Below, piece after piece: positions 29,087 through 38,860 of a DNA stretch of 64,000 nucleotides; the stretch's first letter is position 1, and every line of letters starts with the position of its first letter. This DNA comes from Campylobacter sp. TTU_617 (GTDB taxonomy: Bacteria; Campylobacterota; Campylobacteria; Campylobacterales; Campylobacteraceae). The DNA lies in assembly GCF_016599045.1 (NCBI RefSeq), contig NZ_JAENKV010000001.1, positions 154,716-218,715 of the forward strand, read 5' to 3'. The position numbers were made by a program, and so were the translations under genes. Under the pieces are notes generated by a model. It worked only from the letters and a program-made list of their open reading frames with translations. It had not been told where the DNA came from and searched no databases.

Positions 29087-30528
29087 TCCCAACACTCTGC
29101 ATTTTTAATACCAAGTTTTGAAGCACTAAATTGTGGATCTTTACCTTGACTTTTTTGTAAATTGTAATCATTTAAAACTTTACTAACAATAGAACCTAAA
29201 AGCAATAAAGAAACTATATTTGTAGTTGCCATAAAAGCCATTGTTAAATCAGCTAAACTCCACGCTAACTTTAAATCCATTTGAGAACCTATAAAAACCA
29301 TTAGTACAGCTGAGATTCTAAAAAGATTCATAACAACTTTAGAATCGCTTAAATATTTTACATTAGCTTGAGCATAATAATAATTTCCTATTAAGGAAGT
29401 AATAGCAAATAATACAATAGAAATAGAAATAAAATGTATACCTAATTTACCATAATACTCATCCATAGCATGTTGAACCAAAGGAAGAGCTGTAAAAATA
29501 GGTTTTCCATCTACTCCTATATTGTTTAAATAAGTTAAAGAAAATAATACTAAAAAACCAGAACTTGTACATATTATAACATCAATAAGAACGGAAAAAG
29601 CTTGAATAATTCCTTGTTTTGCAGGGTGACTAGTAAGCGCTGCTGCTGCTGCATTAGGAGCAGATCCCATACCTGCTTCATTAGAAAAAAGTCCTCTTTT
29701 AATTCCTATAACTAAAACAGAACCAGCAAAACCTCCAAATATAGCCTTAAAATCAAAAGCACTTTGAAAAATCATATGAAAAACCATAGGAATTTTCTCA
29801 AAATTCATTAATACTGCAATAACCGCAAGGCAAATATAAGCTAGTGCCATAAAAGGAACTATTAAAGAGCTTATTTTTCCTATTTTAGTATGATGAGAAA
29901 AAAACATCCAAATACTAAATAAAGTTAAAATACCACCTACAATTAAAGGCCAATGACTTTGCATAAAAGAAATGGATGAATTTGGATTAGCCATATTATA
30001 ATAAACTTCAAATGCTGAAGTAATATTTTGACTTTGCAGACCATTGAAGCCGTAAGCATAGGTAATAATTAAAATAAGAGCAAAAAATGCTCCTAATGAT
30101 TTTGAACCCAATGCCTTTTTTATATAATAAGCTGGACCACCTTTATAACCCCCTGTTCCATCTTTTGATTTATAAACTTGTGCTAAAGTACTTTCAGCAA
30201 AAGCTGAAGCTCCACCAAAAAAGGCCATAAGCCACATCCAAAATAAAGCACCAGGACCGCCAACAACAATTGCAATGGAAATTCCTGTAATATTTCCTAT
30301 ACCTACTCTTGAAGCCGTAGAAATCATCAATGCTTGAAAAGGAGAAATATGCTCTTTTTCGTCAGATCTTTCTGTTAATATTTTTAAAACACTACTTAAC
30401 ATTCTAAATTGAACAAAACGCGTTTTAAAACTATAATAAAGACCGCAAATAATCAATAAAACAACCATTATAATATCTGTTTTAGGTAATATTTTATCTA
30501 TAAAATTGCCAACTTCCATTAAATTCAT
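29083..30528 (-). CDS. Sodium/alanine symporter (AGCS family)
   Basis: Inner-membrane amino-acid:cation symporter of 481 residues with about ten helices. The family segments ASRVGIGNITGISIAIVVGGPGA (first half here split into ASRVGIGN and ITGIS), GGPAYYI, GIKRGLFSNEAGMGSAPN and the C-terminal LLLGSIVSKVLNDY are visible. A ribosome-binding site AGGAG lies 6 bp before the ATG at 30528. The transported amino acid is probably alanine or glycine by family; not provable here. It corresponds to C. jejuni Cj0903c. Confidence 0.93.
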   Translation of the reverse strand: MNLMEVGNFIDKILPKTDIIMVVLLIICGLYYSFKTRFVQFRMLSSVLKILTERSDEKEHISPFQALMISTASRVGIGNITGISIAIVVGGPGALFWMWLMAFFGGASAFAESTLAQVYKSKDGTGGYKGGPAYYIKKALGSKSLGAFFALILIITYAYGFNGLQSQNITSAFEVYYNMANPNSSISFMQSHWPLIVGGILTLFSIWMFFSHHTKIGKISSLIVPFMALAYICLAVIAVLMNFEKIPMVFHMIFQSAFDFKAIFGGFAGSVLVIGIKRGLFSNEAGMGSAPNAAAAALTSHPAKQGIIQAFSVLIDVIICTSSGFLVLFSLTYLNNIGVDGKPIFTALPLVQHAMDEYYGKLGIHFISISIVLFAITSLIGNYYYAQANVKYLSDSKVVMNLFRISAVLMVFIGSQMDLKLAWSLADLTMAFMATTNIVSLLLLGSIVSKVLNDYNLQKSQGKDPQFSASKLGIKNAECWD

Positions 30529-30578
30529 TTACGCTCCTAAAGTTAATAAAATATTTTACACAATATTATTCTAAAAAA

Positions 30579-31046
30579 TCAATAAGTAAAAAAAGAGAAA
30601 TTCTGTCTTAATGCTTCATAAGTTATAATTCCTACACTAGTAGCCAGATTAAGACTTCTTCCATAAGCTTTCATTGGTATAGTTATTGCATTTTGCCAAT
30701 TAAGCTGCATTAAATCTTGTGGAAGGCCAAAACTTTCACTTCCAAAAAATAAAAAATCATCTTTTTGAAATTGCACTTTAAAATAAGGTTTTTCACTTTT
30801 TGTAGTCGCAAAGAAAAAACGATCTTTATATTTTATATTTTTTTTCAAAAATTCATCAAGACTCTCCCATATAATAGGATTTAATTTATCCCAATAATCA
30901 AGACCAGCTCTTTTAAGCTTTTTTTCTTCTAAATCAAAAACAATAGGCTTTATAATATGCAAATTAAAACCTGCATTAAAACACATCCTACCAATACTTC
31001 CTGTATTTTGTGGAATTCTTGGTGAAACCAAAACTATATTAAACAT
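30579..31046 (-). CDS. trmL: tRNA (cytidine/uridine-34 2'-O)-methyltransferase TrmL
   Basis: SPOUT-class methyltransferase of 155 residues acting on the wobble base of tRNA-Leu in the known family. Motifs NTGSIGRMC, FFGSESFGLP and the C-terminal knot IPMKAYGRSLNLATSVGI are visible and the length is normal. The start overlaps the alr stop as TAATG, so translation is coupled with alr and pgp2. Confidence 0.93.
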   Translation of the reverse strand: MFNIVLVSPRIPQNTGSIGRMCFNAGFNLHIIKPIVFDLEEKKLKRAGLDYWDKLNPIIWESLDEFLKKNIKYKDRFFFATTKSEKPYFKVQFQKDDFLFFGSESFGLPQDLMQLNWQNAITIPMKAYGRSLNLATSVGIITYEALRQNFSFFTY

Positions 31047-32035
31047 TAGATTATTATCCTTTTGATACCAGGATGAAGCTTAACTAAAATTTCATAGTCT
31101 ATAGTATTAAAAAAATTTGCCCATACTGATGCATCATCAAAAACACAAATTTCATCTCCACTATCCTCGCAAGAAAAACTATCCATAGACATTTTTCCAA
31201 GTATTTTCTTACCATTTGCAAGCCTTAGTTCCCCTTTAGCATCATAACGAAATAACCCATCACCATAACCTAAATCATAAGTTGCTATATTTAAATCTTT
31301 AAGTGTTGTATAAGCATTAGAATAACCTATGCTCTCTCCTGCCTTTAAAATCCTTTGACTTAATTTATGAGCATAAAGACTTAAAACCTTTTTTAAATGT
31401 AAAGCTCCATAACCAAACTGAACAAGCCCTACTCTACAATATTCATCTTCAGGAATTTGCGAATTAAACAAAGCTGCTGAATTAAAAGAATGAAAAATCA
31501 GTTTTTCATCACATTTTTTATAAAACCATTCTTTTACTTTTTTAAAATTATTTTTTTGCTTAAAATAAAAATCATCTATATTATCTGCACTCGAAAAATG
31601 TGTAAAAACGCCTTCTAGTTTTAAATTGTACTTTAAAATGCTATCATATGCTTTATCTAGATCTTGAAATTTAATTCCATTTCTATGCATATTTGTATCA
31701 ATTTTTAAATGAATTCTGCTTAAAGGTTTAAATTTTTCAATTAAATCTATATCATTCAAAGCATAAATAAAATTTAGATTTTCGTTGCCATTTGGGCGAT
31801 GCGAAAGAATTAAAATAGAATCAAAAAAATCTTTAAGTTCATTTGCTTCTTGCTCATTTTTAACAGCAATAAAATTAATGCCTTTATTTTTAGCAATAGG
31901 GGCTAAAAGAGTTGCTCCATGTCCATATGCATTATCTTTAAAAACACAAATAATACGATCAAAATTTCCAGTCTTATTAGCAATTTGATCTAAATTAAAT
32001 TCATAAGCCTTTTGATTTAATTTGATTAAAGACAT
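31046..32035 (-). CDS. alr: Alanine racemase
   Basis: PLP enzyme making D-alanine for peptidoglycan. The PLP-binding Lys is at K33 in FKDNAYGHG, and the catalytic Tyr lies in GESIGYSNAY. The 329-residue length is somewhat shorter than the 350-370 of many Alr proteins, but both domains are present. It sits between trmL and pgp2 with 1-bp TAATG overlaps on both sides. Grouping with pgp2 is sensible because both act on cell-wall peptides. Confidence 0.93.
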   Translation of the reverse strand: MSLIKLNQKAYEFNLDQIANKTGNFDRIICVFKDNAYGHGATLLAPIAKNKGINFIAVKNEQEANELKDFFDSILILSHRPNGNENLNFIYALNDIDLIEKFKPLSRIHLKIDTNMHRNGIKFQDLDKAYDSILKYNLKLEGVFTHFSSADNIDDFYFKQKNNFKKVKEWFYKKCDEKLIFHSFNSAALFNSQIPEDEYCRVGLVQFGYGALHLKKVLSLYAHKLSQRILKAGESIGYSNAYTTLKDLNIATYDLGYGDGLFRYDAKGELRLANGKKILGKMSMDSFSCEDSGDEICVFDDASVWANFFNTIDYEILVKLHPGIKRIII

Positions 32036-33009
32036 TATTGCTCTGCAAGAATTTTCATTTTGCCTTCTTTATCAAGTCTAACATAAAGAACCTTATTACC
32101 CTTAAACTGATAATTTTTCGTATAATAATCTTCATAAAAAGAAATTCTATACATAATTTTTCCTTCCAAATTTGGATAAGGACTTATGCTAATGTCTGAA
32201 AATTTAATGTCTTTTTTCTCATTTTTTGAAAAAATATTTTTTTTCATTACTGCAAACTGAGAAAAGGAAGTTTTATCAAATCTTTTAAATTCTTTTTCAT
32301 CGTAAAAATTTAAATATGTTTTAATATCATTTATCGTCCAAGCATCTTTCCACTCAAACAAAGAAGCCAATAAAGATGCAATTTCATCTTTTTTTCCATA
32401 AACTTTATCTTTTTCTTCTGTTAAAACATAAACTTTTTTATCTTTAACAATTGCCGCAAAACTATCTAAATTTTTATTAAGCAAAGCAATACATCCTCTA
32501 GTTTTATATTCATCAATTCTAGTTCCATCTAAAGGATAACCATGGATCCAAATACCTCCACCTGTCTTTCCTTGTACTTTATCAAGCAAATTTGGATAAG
32601 TTGTTGCAAAAGCAAAAGGACCATAATAAGGATCACCTGGATTAAATTTTTTTCCTAACTCATAAAAACCAACAGGAGTTTTTAAATCTCCTTCTTTTTG
32701 CTTATCACCCATTAAACCAGTAATAACATCTTTTTGTTCAAATTTTTCTTCAACTTTTCCTTTATTGTAAGAATAAACTTTAAGAATTTTTTTTGTTTTA
32801 TTGGTAACAACAATAATAACTTCATCTTTATAATATCCCAAAGAAACATTTTGATCTTTAAGCTCTTCTAGCCAAAAATCTTTGCTAGTTAATTTTTGCT
32901 CTATAGCAGTTTTAACTGCTTCTAAGCCATTATCAAGATAAATTTTTACAAAATCCGAAGCACAAACACTTGAAATAAAAAATAATACAGCAATGGTAAT
33001 TTTAAACAA
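32035..33009 (-). CDS. pgp2: Peptidoglycan L,D-carboxypeptidase Pgp2 (YkuD family)
   Basis: Periplasmic enzyme that trims tetrapeptide to tripeptide stems; in C. jejuni its loss changes helical cells to rods. The 324-residue protein has a signal peptide (to about residue 18), a YkuD catalytic domain with H156 (WIHGYPLDG) and the Cys nucleophile C173 (TRGCIAL), and a C-terminal NTF2-like domain ending RLDKEGKMKIL. It is the first gene of the pgp2-alr-trmL run. Assigned from domain layout and place (Cj0906c-like). Confidence 0.92.
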   Translation of the reverse strand: MFKITIAVLFFISSVCASDFVKIYLDNGLEAVKTAIEQKLTSKDFWLEELKDQNVSLGYYKDEVIIVVTNKTKKILKVYSYNKGKVEEKFEQKDVITGLMGDKQKEGDLKTPVGFYELGKKFNPGDPYYGPFAFATTYPNLLDKVQGKTGGGIWIHGYPLDGTRIDEYKTRGCIALLNKNLDSFAAIVKDKKVYVLTEEKDKVYGKKDEIASLLASLFEWKDAWTINDIKTYLNFYDEKEFKRFDKTSFSQFAVMKKNIFSKNEKKDIKFSDISISPYPNLEGKIMYRISFYEDYYTKNYQFKGNKVLYVRLDKEGKMKILAEQ

Positions 33010-33111
33010 CGATGATCCTTTAAAAAACTATTCAAAACTAAAATTATATATTAATTTTTCTTAAAAAACGATGTAAATTAAATTTTAAATAATTTCACAT
33101 TTTATTTACGG

Positions 33112-33117
33112 TATACT
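33112..33117 (+). promoter_or_regulatory. Possible sigma-70 -10 element
   Basis: TATACT within TTACGGTATACTAAAA, about 43 bp before the small periplasmic-protein gene at 33161. It is the best -10-like site in a 151-bp divergent gap. Confidence 0.4.
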
Positions 33118-33160
33118 AAAAAATCTCATCAAAATACAAATTGATAAACTAGGATACTTT

Positions 33161-33619
33161 ATGAAAAAAAATATATTTATATTAGCTTTTATTTTTAGCA
33201 TTGTAATTCTTTACATTATTTTTGATTTTTATATACTAGACAATACAAGATTAGCAACTAATGGCTTAATGACTCAAAAAAATACTTGTGATTTAAACCT
33301 TCAAGATTGTATATATGATTTTAATGATGAAAAAATTATAGTCTCTATCAATCCAAAGCCCATTAAACCATTAAATACAAATGAATTAAAAATGGAAATA
33401 AAATCAAATAAAATATACAACGATCTAAAAATTAGAATTTATGGAATCAATATGTTTATGGGAATAACAGAAATCAATCTTAATAAAACAAAAGACAATA
33501 TTTTTGAAGGAAAAATAAGATTAAGTGCTTGTACAAAAGATATTATGCGTTTTAAGGCTGATATATTAGAAAATAATAAATCAACAAATTTTTCTTTTGA
33601 ATTTGATCTTAAAAAGTAA
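33161..33619 (+). CDS. Membrane-anchored periplasmic protein of unknown function
   Basis: Protein of 152 residues with one N-terminal helix (about 5-25) and a periplasmic beta-rich domain. Two Cys (TCDLNLQDC) are close together at about 43-49 and a third lies in SACTKDIM. The pattern MGITEINLNKTKDNIFEGKI resembles the small periplasmic protein next to SCO1/SenC-type genes in C. jejuni (Cj0910), but those copper genes are not present here. No function can be assigned. Confidence 0.6.
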   Translation: MKKNIFILAFIFSIVILYIIFDFYILDNTRLATNGLMTQKNTCDLNLQDCIYDFNDEKIIVSINPKPIKPLNTNELKMEIKSNKIYNDLKIRIYGINMFMGITEINLNKTKDNIFEGKIRLSACTKDIMRFKADILENNKSTNFSFEFDLKK

Positions 33620-33623
33620 CTAA

Positions 33624-33644
33624 AAGGCTAGAAAATCTAGCCTT
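33624..33644. terminator. Hairpin between convergent genes at 33.6 kb
   Basis: A 9-bp stem (AAGGCTAGA, AAA loop, TCTAGCCTT) lies between the stop of the periplasmic-protein gene and the end of hupB. It can serve as a terminator on either strand; the GC-containing stem is notable for this AT-rich DNA. Confidence 0.65.
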
Positions 33645-33649
33645 AAAAA

Positions 33650-33952
33650 TTACTTTTTCTTTTTGCTAGTTCCTGCTTTTTTTGCAACAGCCTCTTTAAG
33701 ATTTTTTCCTACTTTAAACTTAGCAACTTTAGTAGCAGGAACAGTAATTGTTTTACCTGTACTAGGAACTCTAGCTGTTCTGGCTGCTCTTTCAGTAGTT
33801 GAAAAAGTTCCAAAACCGATAAAACTAATGCTATCTCCTTTTGCTAATAAATCTGTAATTGCCGCAATAACAGCATCTGTAGCAACACCTGCGTCTTTTT
33901 TGGTTAGCCCAGAAAGTTGAGCAACTTGAGAAATAAAATCTGCTTTAGTCAT
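33650..33952 (-). CDS. hupB: DNA-binding protein HU
   Basis: Nucleoid-associated HU/IHF-family protein of 100 residues. It has the HU core TKADFISQVAQLSGLTKKDA and the GFGTFSTTERAAR beta-arm base, then the KVAKFKVGKNLKEAV C-terminal helix and a Lys-rich tail. The start at 33952 has AAGGAG at good spacing; an in-frame ATG at 34015 would add 21 hydrophobic/basic residues foreign to HU. A single HU gene is typical for the genus. Confidence 0.96.
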   Translation of the reverse strand: MTKADFISQVAQLSGLTKKDAGVATDAVIAAITDLLAKGDSISFIGFGTFSTTERAARTARVPSTGKTITVPATKVAKFKVGKNLKEAVAKKAGTSKKKK

Positions 33953-34024
33953 GGAAAGCTCCTTTTTTTTAATATTAAAAAGCCTAATTCTAGCATATTT
34001 AAAAAGCAATAGCAAGAAAAAACA

Positions 34025-35887
34025 TTAATTTTTCTTATCTTTTTTTATTTTTTTCTCTTTCTCTTTGTATTTTTCAAACTCTTTACTATCATCAAGTTCA
34101 TTTCCAAGCTTTTTATATAAATCATAATAATATAAAACAAAATTTCTACACTCTTTATTTACAGGTAAAAATATCCCATTTTCCAAAATGCAAAAAATAT
34201 TTAAAAATTCTTTAGCATCATTTTTTTGAGCATAGTGTTTAGCAAGACTATGATAATTTTGTAAAGTTAAATCTTTAAATTTCTCATAAAACTCTAAAGT
34301 AAAATTAACAAATAATTTTTCATCCTTAAAACTCAAAACACCACTTTTAAATAACAAATCAAGATGAATTAAACCCTCTGTATAATAAGGTTTTACTTCT
34401 TCTGCTTCTTGCCAAGCAATTAAAGAAATAGATCTTTTAATAAGTTCATAAAATACCGGCATTTTAAGCTCTTCAACTTCATGATAGAAAAAATTTATCA
34501 ATCCTCCTGTGGTAGCTTTATATTCTTCTATATTTTTAAAATATCCACTCTGATTCATAAGCTTTTCGCTCTCTTGATCTATAAAGAAAATATGACCAAA
34601 CTCGTGACCTATAGTAGAAATTTCATAAACCTTTTTCCAAATTTCTTCTTTAAAAAAAAGAATTTCTCTTCCATAATCTAAAAAATCTTTTTCAAAAATT
34701 ACACTTGAAATTTTCATAAAAGGTTTGCTTTTAGCACTTTCATAAACAAAATTTAAAAAAGCAAAAATCTTCTTGCCCGATTTAGCACTTACAAATTCAT
34801 CATTAGGAACAACTTGAGCAGAAAAAAGTCCTCTAAGCTCCGCTCCATAAAAAATCATAGGGGTACATATATAAAGCTGTGTTTTATTGATATTATTTAA
34901 AACTTCGGTTTTTAAATTATTGTTATTTAAATTGATATTTTTACAAACTTTTTCAAAACTAGTATTAATTTGATTGATAAATTCATTTACATCAAAACAA
35001 CTCTCATCTTGCAATCTAATATCCCATTCTAGTGCTACAGCGTGGGTATAATTATCCTCATAATACTCTAAAGGATGACCAATTTGCAAAGGTGATTTTA
35101 CTTCCATCCAAGCAAGCTCAGCATTTTGCCAAGCCTCTATAACTTTATTTTCTCGCTTTTCGCAAAAAGCAATTTTTAATTTTATTAGATATTCAATATA
35201 GGCAAATTCTTCATTTGAATTTGCAAAAGTTTTAAGCTTATCTATCATAGAATCAAATGCAAATTCAAGTCTTAAAATTTCATTTTCAAAGAATTTAGCA
35301 TAAGGAACAAATCTCCAAATTTGACCAATTCTAACCAAAACCCCATAACTTCTTTCGCAAATTTGACCATTTCTATCAACCTGATAGAGTTTATTTTGCT
35401 TTAAAAATTCCAAGGCTAGATTAAGATCTTTAAACATTGAAGATAAAATCTTATTATTTTTTTCTATAATCTCTTTAGTCCAAGAACTTTCAAAATCATT
35501 GATAATTAAGCCTATATTATGAACACCTTGAATAAGAGTTTGATAAAAATTATTTAAAAGTTTTTTATTTTTAATTTCATTAATAAGTTCTTGGTGCTCT
35601 CTTTCATAAAATTTTCTTACTTCATCATAAAAAAGATGTTTTATTTTAGTAATTTTTTCTTCGCTAAAATTATTTTTTTCTAGTTCTTTTACTAAATTTT
35701 CTTCTTTTAAATCTACTAAACGTCTTAATATAGCCAAAATAGCATTTTTGTTTTTTTTCAAACCACTTAAATTGATTAAAGATTCAAAATAAGGACCAAT
35801 ATCATCTTTATCTAAAATCTCATATAAAGAATTAATTTGTTCTTTTCGTTTTTTTACAAGTAGTAACACTTCTTTAAAATTATTCAT
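34025..35887 (-). CDS. ciaB: Campylobacter invasion antigen B (CiaB)
   Basis: Protein of 620 residues matching CiaB, known from C. jejuni as secreted through the flagellar export apparatus and important for host-cell invasion. It is mostly helical without a Sec signal. A zincin-like HEFGH motif lies at 428-432, with E454/E455 in NIEEYKATTGG as a possible third ligand, so a metallopeptidase fold is plausible. An AAGGAG site precedes the ATG. The position beside hupB and the YciA-like gene is that of Cj0914c. Confidence 0.92.
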   Translation of the reverse strand: MNNFKEVLLLVKKRKEQINSLYEILDKDDIGPYFESLINLSGLKKNKNAILAILRRLVDLKEENLVKELEKNNFSEEKITKIKHLFYDEVRKFYEREHQELINEIKNKKLLNNFYQTLIQGVHNIGLIINDFESSWTKEIIEKNNKILSSMFKDLNLALEFLKQNKLYQVDRNGQICERSYGVLVRIGQIWRFVPYAKFFENEILRLEFAFDSMIDKLKTFANSNEEFAYIEYLIKLKIAFCEKRENKVIEAWQNAELAWMEVKSPLQIGHPLEYYEDNYTHAVALEWDIRLQDESCFDVNEFINQINTSFEKVCKNINLNNNNLKTEVLNNINKTQLYICTPMIFYGAELRGLFSAQVVPNDEFVSAKSGKKIFAFLNFVYESAKSKPFMKISSVIFEKDFLDYGREILFFKEEIWKKVYEISTIGHEFGHIFFIDQESEKLMNQSGYFKNIEEYKATTGGLINFFYHEVEELKMPVFYELIKRSISLIAWQEAEEVKPYYTEGLIHLDLLFKSGVLSFKDEKLFVNFTLEFYEKFKDLTLQNYHSLAKHYAQKNDAKEFLNIFCILENGIFLPVNKECRNFVLYYYDLYKKLGNELDDSKEFEKYKEKEKKIKKDKKN

Positions 35888-35917
35888 AATTTTACTCCTT
35901 ATAGTTTTAAATTCTAT

Positions 35918-35923
35918 TATAAT
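35918..35923 (+). promoter_or_regulatory. Probable sigma-70 -10 element
   Basis: TATAAT within ATTCTATTATAATTAAAC, about 26 bp before the ATG of the thioesterase gene, in the short gap divergent from ciaB. A good AAGGAG ribosome-binding site follows. Confidence 0.55.
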
Positions 35924-35949
35924 TAAACATTAAAAATCAAGGAGAAAAA

Positions 35950-36363
35950 ATGAAAGATATGGGAGAGCCAAAACTTAAAATAGTCGCAATGCCAAAAGAT
36001 ACAAATTCTGCAGGCAATATTTTTGGAGGATGGATTTTGTCTCAAATAGATACAGCTGGAGTTATAGCTGCTAGAGAACTTTCCCCTGAAAGAGTTGTAA
36101 CAATTTCTATGGAGCAAGTCGTTTTTAAACAACCAGTTTTTATAGGTGATATTATTTCGTGTTATGCAAAAATTTTAAAAGTTGGAAATACCTCGATAAA
36201 AGTTCAAGTTGAAGTTGTTGCACAAAGAGTAGATAAGCTCGGTTGCATGGCTTGTATCCATGTAACCTCTGCTATTGTAACCTATGTAAGTGTCGATAGA
36301 GAAGGTAATAAAAAACCAATTAGTGAAGAATTAAAGAAAATCCATGGTTTTTTAAATTCCTAA
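35950..36363 (+). CDS. YciA-like acyl-CoA thioesterase
   Basis: Hot-dog-fold acyl-CoA hydrolase of 137 residues. The family segment NSAGNIFGGWILSQIDTAG has the N-x-x-G-x-x-F-GGW-hot-dog helix and the D used in catalysis. VVTISMEQVVFKQPVFIGD follows as expected of YciA. It is transcribed alone, divergent from ciaB and convergent with the cstA pair. It matches Cj0915. Confidence 0.92.
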   Translation: MKDMGEPKLKIVAMPKDTNSAGNIFGGWILSQIDTAGVIAARELSPERVVTISMEQVVFKQPVFIGDIISCYAKILKVGNTSIKVQVEVVAQRVDKLGCMACIHVTSAIVTYVSVDREGNKKPISEELKKIHGFLNS

Positions 36364-36395
36364 ATTGTATGATAAAACTTTATCCTAAAAAATTA

Positions 36396-36587
36396 TCAAC
36401 ATTTACTTAATTTGCTATTATATTTATTTTCTAAGCATTCTTTAAAAAACTCTGCTCTAGTTTTGGGAGTTTTTTTAGGATGCTTTTCTTTCATATGCTC
36501 TACATACTTATCATAACTTGAAAGTCCTACTAAAGGATGAAAAAACCTTTCGGCTTTTTCATAATAAAATTTAATTTTCTTTAACAT
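36396..36587 (-). CDS. YbdD/YjiX-family small protein (CstA partner)
   Basis: Protein of 63 residues with the YbdD (DUF466) layout: GLSSYDKYVEHMKEKHP and RAEFFKE. This family almost always follows cstA or btsT and is needed for their pyruvate or peptide uptake. It overlaps the cstA 3' end by 17 bp, so translation is coupled. It matches Cj0916c. Confidence 0.85.
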   Translation of the reverse strand: MLKKIKFYYEKAERFFHPLVGLSSYDKYVEHMKEKHPKKTPKTRAEFFKECLENKYNSKLSKC

Positions 36588-38715
36588 TTAAAGAACTGAT
36601 TTTAATATAAGGACTTTCTTTTAACGGAATTTTTATCTTGCCTATGCAAATTCCTATACAAGAGATAATAACAAGTAAAGTAGTTAGCATAAAAAAGATA
36701 CATAAAACAGCATCTAAAATATTTCCAAAAACGACGTGAGATAAATTAGAAATTTGTTGTTCTTTTTCTTTTATCTGTTGAGCAAAATTATTTTCATTTT
36801 CACTTAAATCTACTTTTTGTGATTTAAATTCTAAAAGCTCATTTTCTAATTTTTCTATATTTTTATTGGCTATTTGAGCAGTAGCTATATGGCTTACTAC
36901 ATTTCTTACCTTGGCTCCTTCTTCATAAGGTAATACCTTTTGTATTCCACCATAAAGAGTTGCCAATAAAACAAAACAAGCTGGAACCAAAGTAACCCAA
37001 AGAAATCTTTTTTTACCCATTTTAACAAGTATTACACTTACTAAAAGTAAAGCCATTCCAGCCAACATTTGATTACTTACACCAAAAAGCGGCCATAAAG
37101 TATAAATTCCGCCTTTAGGATCTATCGCACCTTGATATAAAAAATAACCCCAACAAGTTACACTTAAAATAGTAGCTAAAATTCCTGCAAAATAATTATG
37201 AGTATTTCCTAAAGGCTTATATATATTTCCTAAAATATCTTGAACCATAAATTTAGAAGTTCTAGTTCCAGCATCAACAGCAGTTAAAATAAATAAAGCT
37301 TCAAATAAAATGGCAAAATGATACCAAAAACCCATAAATTCAACTCCACCAAAAATTTTATGCAAAATCAAAGTAACGCCTAAAGCGAATGTTGGAGCTC
37401 CTCCTGTTCTTGATAATATACTTTGCTCTCCTATATCCTTAGTAAGTTGCATAATTTCTTGCGGTGTTACACTAAATCCCCAATCACTAATAATTTTTGC
37501 AGCACTTACTAAATCATTCCCTATTAAAGCCGAAGAGGAATTTACAGCAAAATAAATTCCAGGATGTAAAATACAAGCACAAATTAAAGCCATAATAGCC
37601 ACAGCACTTTCAGCAAGCATAGCGCCATAACCAACCAATAAAGCGTGCTCTTCATTTTCAAGCATTTTAGGACTTGTTCCGCTTGAAATTAATGCGTGAA
37701 ATCCACTAATGGCACCACAAGCTATAGTAATGAACAAGAAAGGAAAAATCGATCCAGCAAAAACAGGACCTGTTCCATCAAGATACTGATAATTAATTTT
37801 TGGCATCTGAAAATCAGGCATAACAATCACAATAGCCAAAGCCATTACGACTATAACACCAATTTTTAAAAAAGTAGCAAGATAGTCTCTTGGCGCCAAA
37901 AAGAACCATACAGGCAAAAGTGATGAAATAAACCCATAGCCCATAATCATAAAAGCCAATGTTGGGGCATCAAAAGTAAAAAATTTAGACCAATAAGGAT
38001 CTGCTGCAACAACACTACCATAATGAATTGCTAAAATTAAAAGTACAAAACCTATAATAGAAGTTTCGCCTACTTTTCCAGGACGAATAAAACGCATATA
38101 AATACCCATAAATATAGCAATAGGAATAGTCATAGCAATAGTAAATAAACCCCAAGGAGAATTTGCTAAAGACTTTACCACAACCATAGCTAAAATAGCA
38201 ATGATAATAATCATGATTCCAAAAATAGCTATCATAGCTACAGCACCGGTAAAATTCCCCATCTCATCTTTTATCATTTCACCAAGAGAACGACCTTTTC
38301 TCCTCATAGAAATAAAAAGAACTAAAAAGTCATGCACAGAACCTGCCAAAACTCCACCAATTAAAATCCAAATCATAGAAGGTAAATAACCCATTTGAGC
38401 AGCCAAAACAGGACCAACTAAAGGACCAGCTCCAGCAATAGCTGCAAATTGGTGACTAAATAAAACAATTTTATTTGTTGGAACAAAATTTTGTCCATCA
38501 TTTTCAACTCTTGCAGGTGTAGCACGATTTCTATCAAGCTCTAAAACTTTATAAGCCACAAAACGACCATAAAATCTATATGCTATCATATAAATACATA
38601 CAGCAGATACAACCAAATAAAGAGCTGAAACTTTCTCTCCATTTTGTAAAGCCAAATAGCAAAAACAACAAGCTCCAAGCAAGGCAACAAAAAACCATAA
38701 AATTTTATTAACCAT
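36571..38715 (-). CDS. cstA: Carbon starvation protein A (peptide/pyruvate transporter)
   Basis: Inner-membrane transporter of 714 residues with at least 15 helices. The CstA signature is visible: FVPTNKIVLFSHQFAAIAGAGP in the N-terminal half (segments PTNKIVLFSHQFA and AGAGPLVGP), MRRKGRSLGEMI, and SGTSPKM. In C. jejuni CstA supports uptake of di/tripeptides. A cytoplasmic coiled region at about 620-660 (ENELLEFKSQKVDL) lies between the last helices. The small YbdD gene is coupled to its end. Confidence 0.94.
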   Translation of the reverse strand: MVNKILWFFVALLGACCFCYLALQNGEKVSALYLVVSAVCIYMIAYRFYGRFVAYKVLELDRNRATPARVENDGQNFVPTNKIVLFSHQFAAIAGAGPLVGPVLAAQMGYLPSMIWILIGGVLAGSVHDFLVLFISMRRKGRSLGEMIKDEMGNFTGAVAMIAIFGIMIIIIAILAMVVVKSLANSPWGLFTIAMTIPIAIFMGIYMRFIRPGKVGETSIIGFVLLILAIHYGSVVAADPYWSKFFTFDAPTLAFMIMGYGFISSLLPVWFFLAPRDYLATFLKIGVIVVMALAIVIVMPDFQMPKINYQYLDGTGPVFAGSIFPFLFITIACGAISGFHALISSGTSPKMLENEEHALLVGYGAMLAESAVAIMALICACILHPGIYFAVNSSSALIGNDLVSAAKIISDWGFSVTPQEIMQLTKDIGEQSILSRTGGAPTFALGVTLILHKIFGGVEFMGFWYHFAILFEALFILTAVDAGTRTSKFMVQDILGNIYKPLGNTHNYFAGILATILSVTCWGYFLYQGAIDPKGGIYTLWPLFGVSNQMLAGMALLLVSVILVKMGKKRFLWVTLVPACFVLLATLYGGIQKVLPYEEGAKVRNVVSHIATAQIANKNIEKLENELLEFKSQKVDLSENENNFAQQIKEKEQQISNLSHVVFGNILDAVLCIFFMLTTLLVIISCIGICIGKIKIPLKESPYIKISSLNVKEN

Positions 38716-38860
38716 TTTTGTTTATCCTCCTTTATTGGATAATCGTTAAATTATAATTAATAAAATATTAATTTAATTTAAATTTTTTTAAAATTTAAAA
38801 TATTAAAATTCACAAATATTTTTTGCTTAAAAATTGGGCAATATTTTAAAAGGATAAAGA

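Noticed and set aside
38820..38835. Sigma-54 site before the copy 1 barrel gene (TTTGCTT)
   Set aside because: There is no GG ten bases upstream of the GC, so the -24 element is missing.
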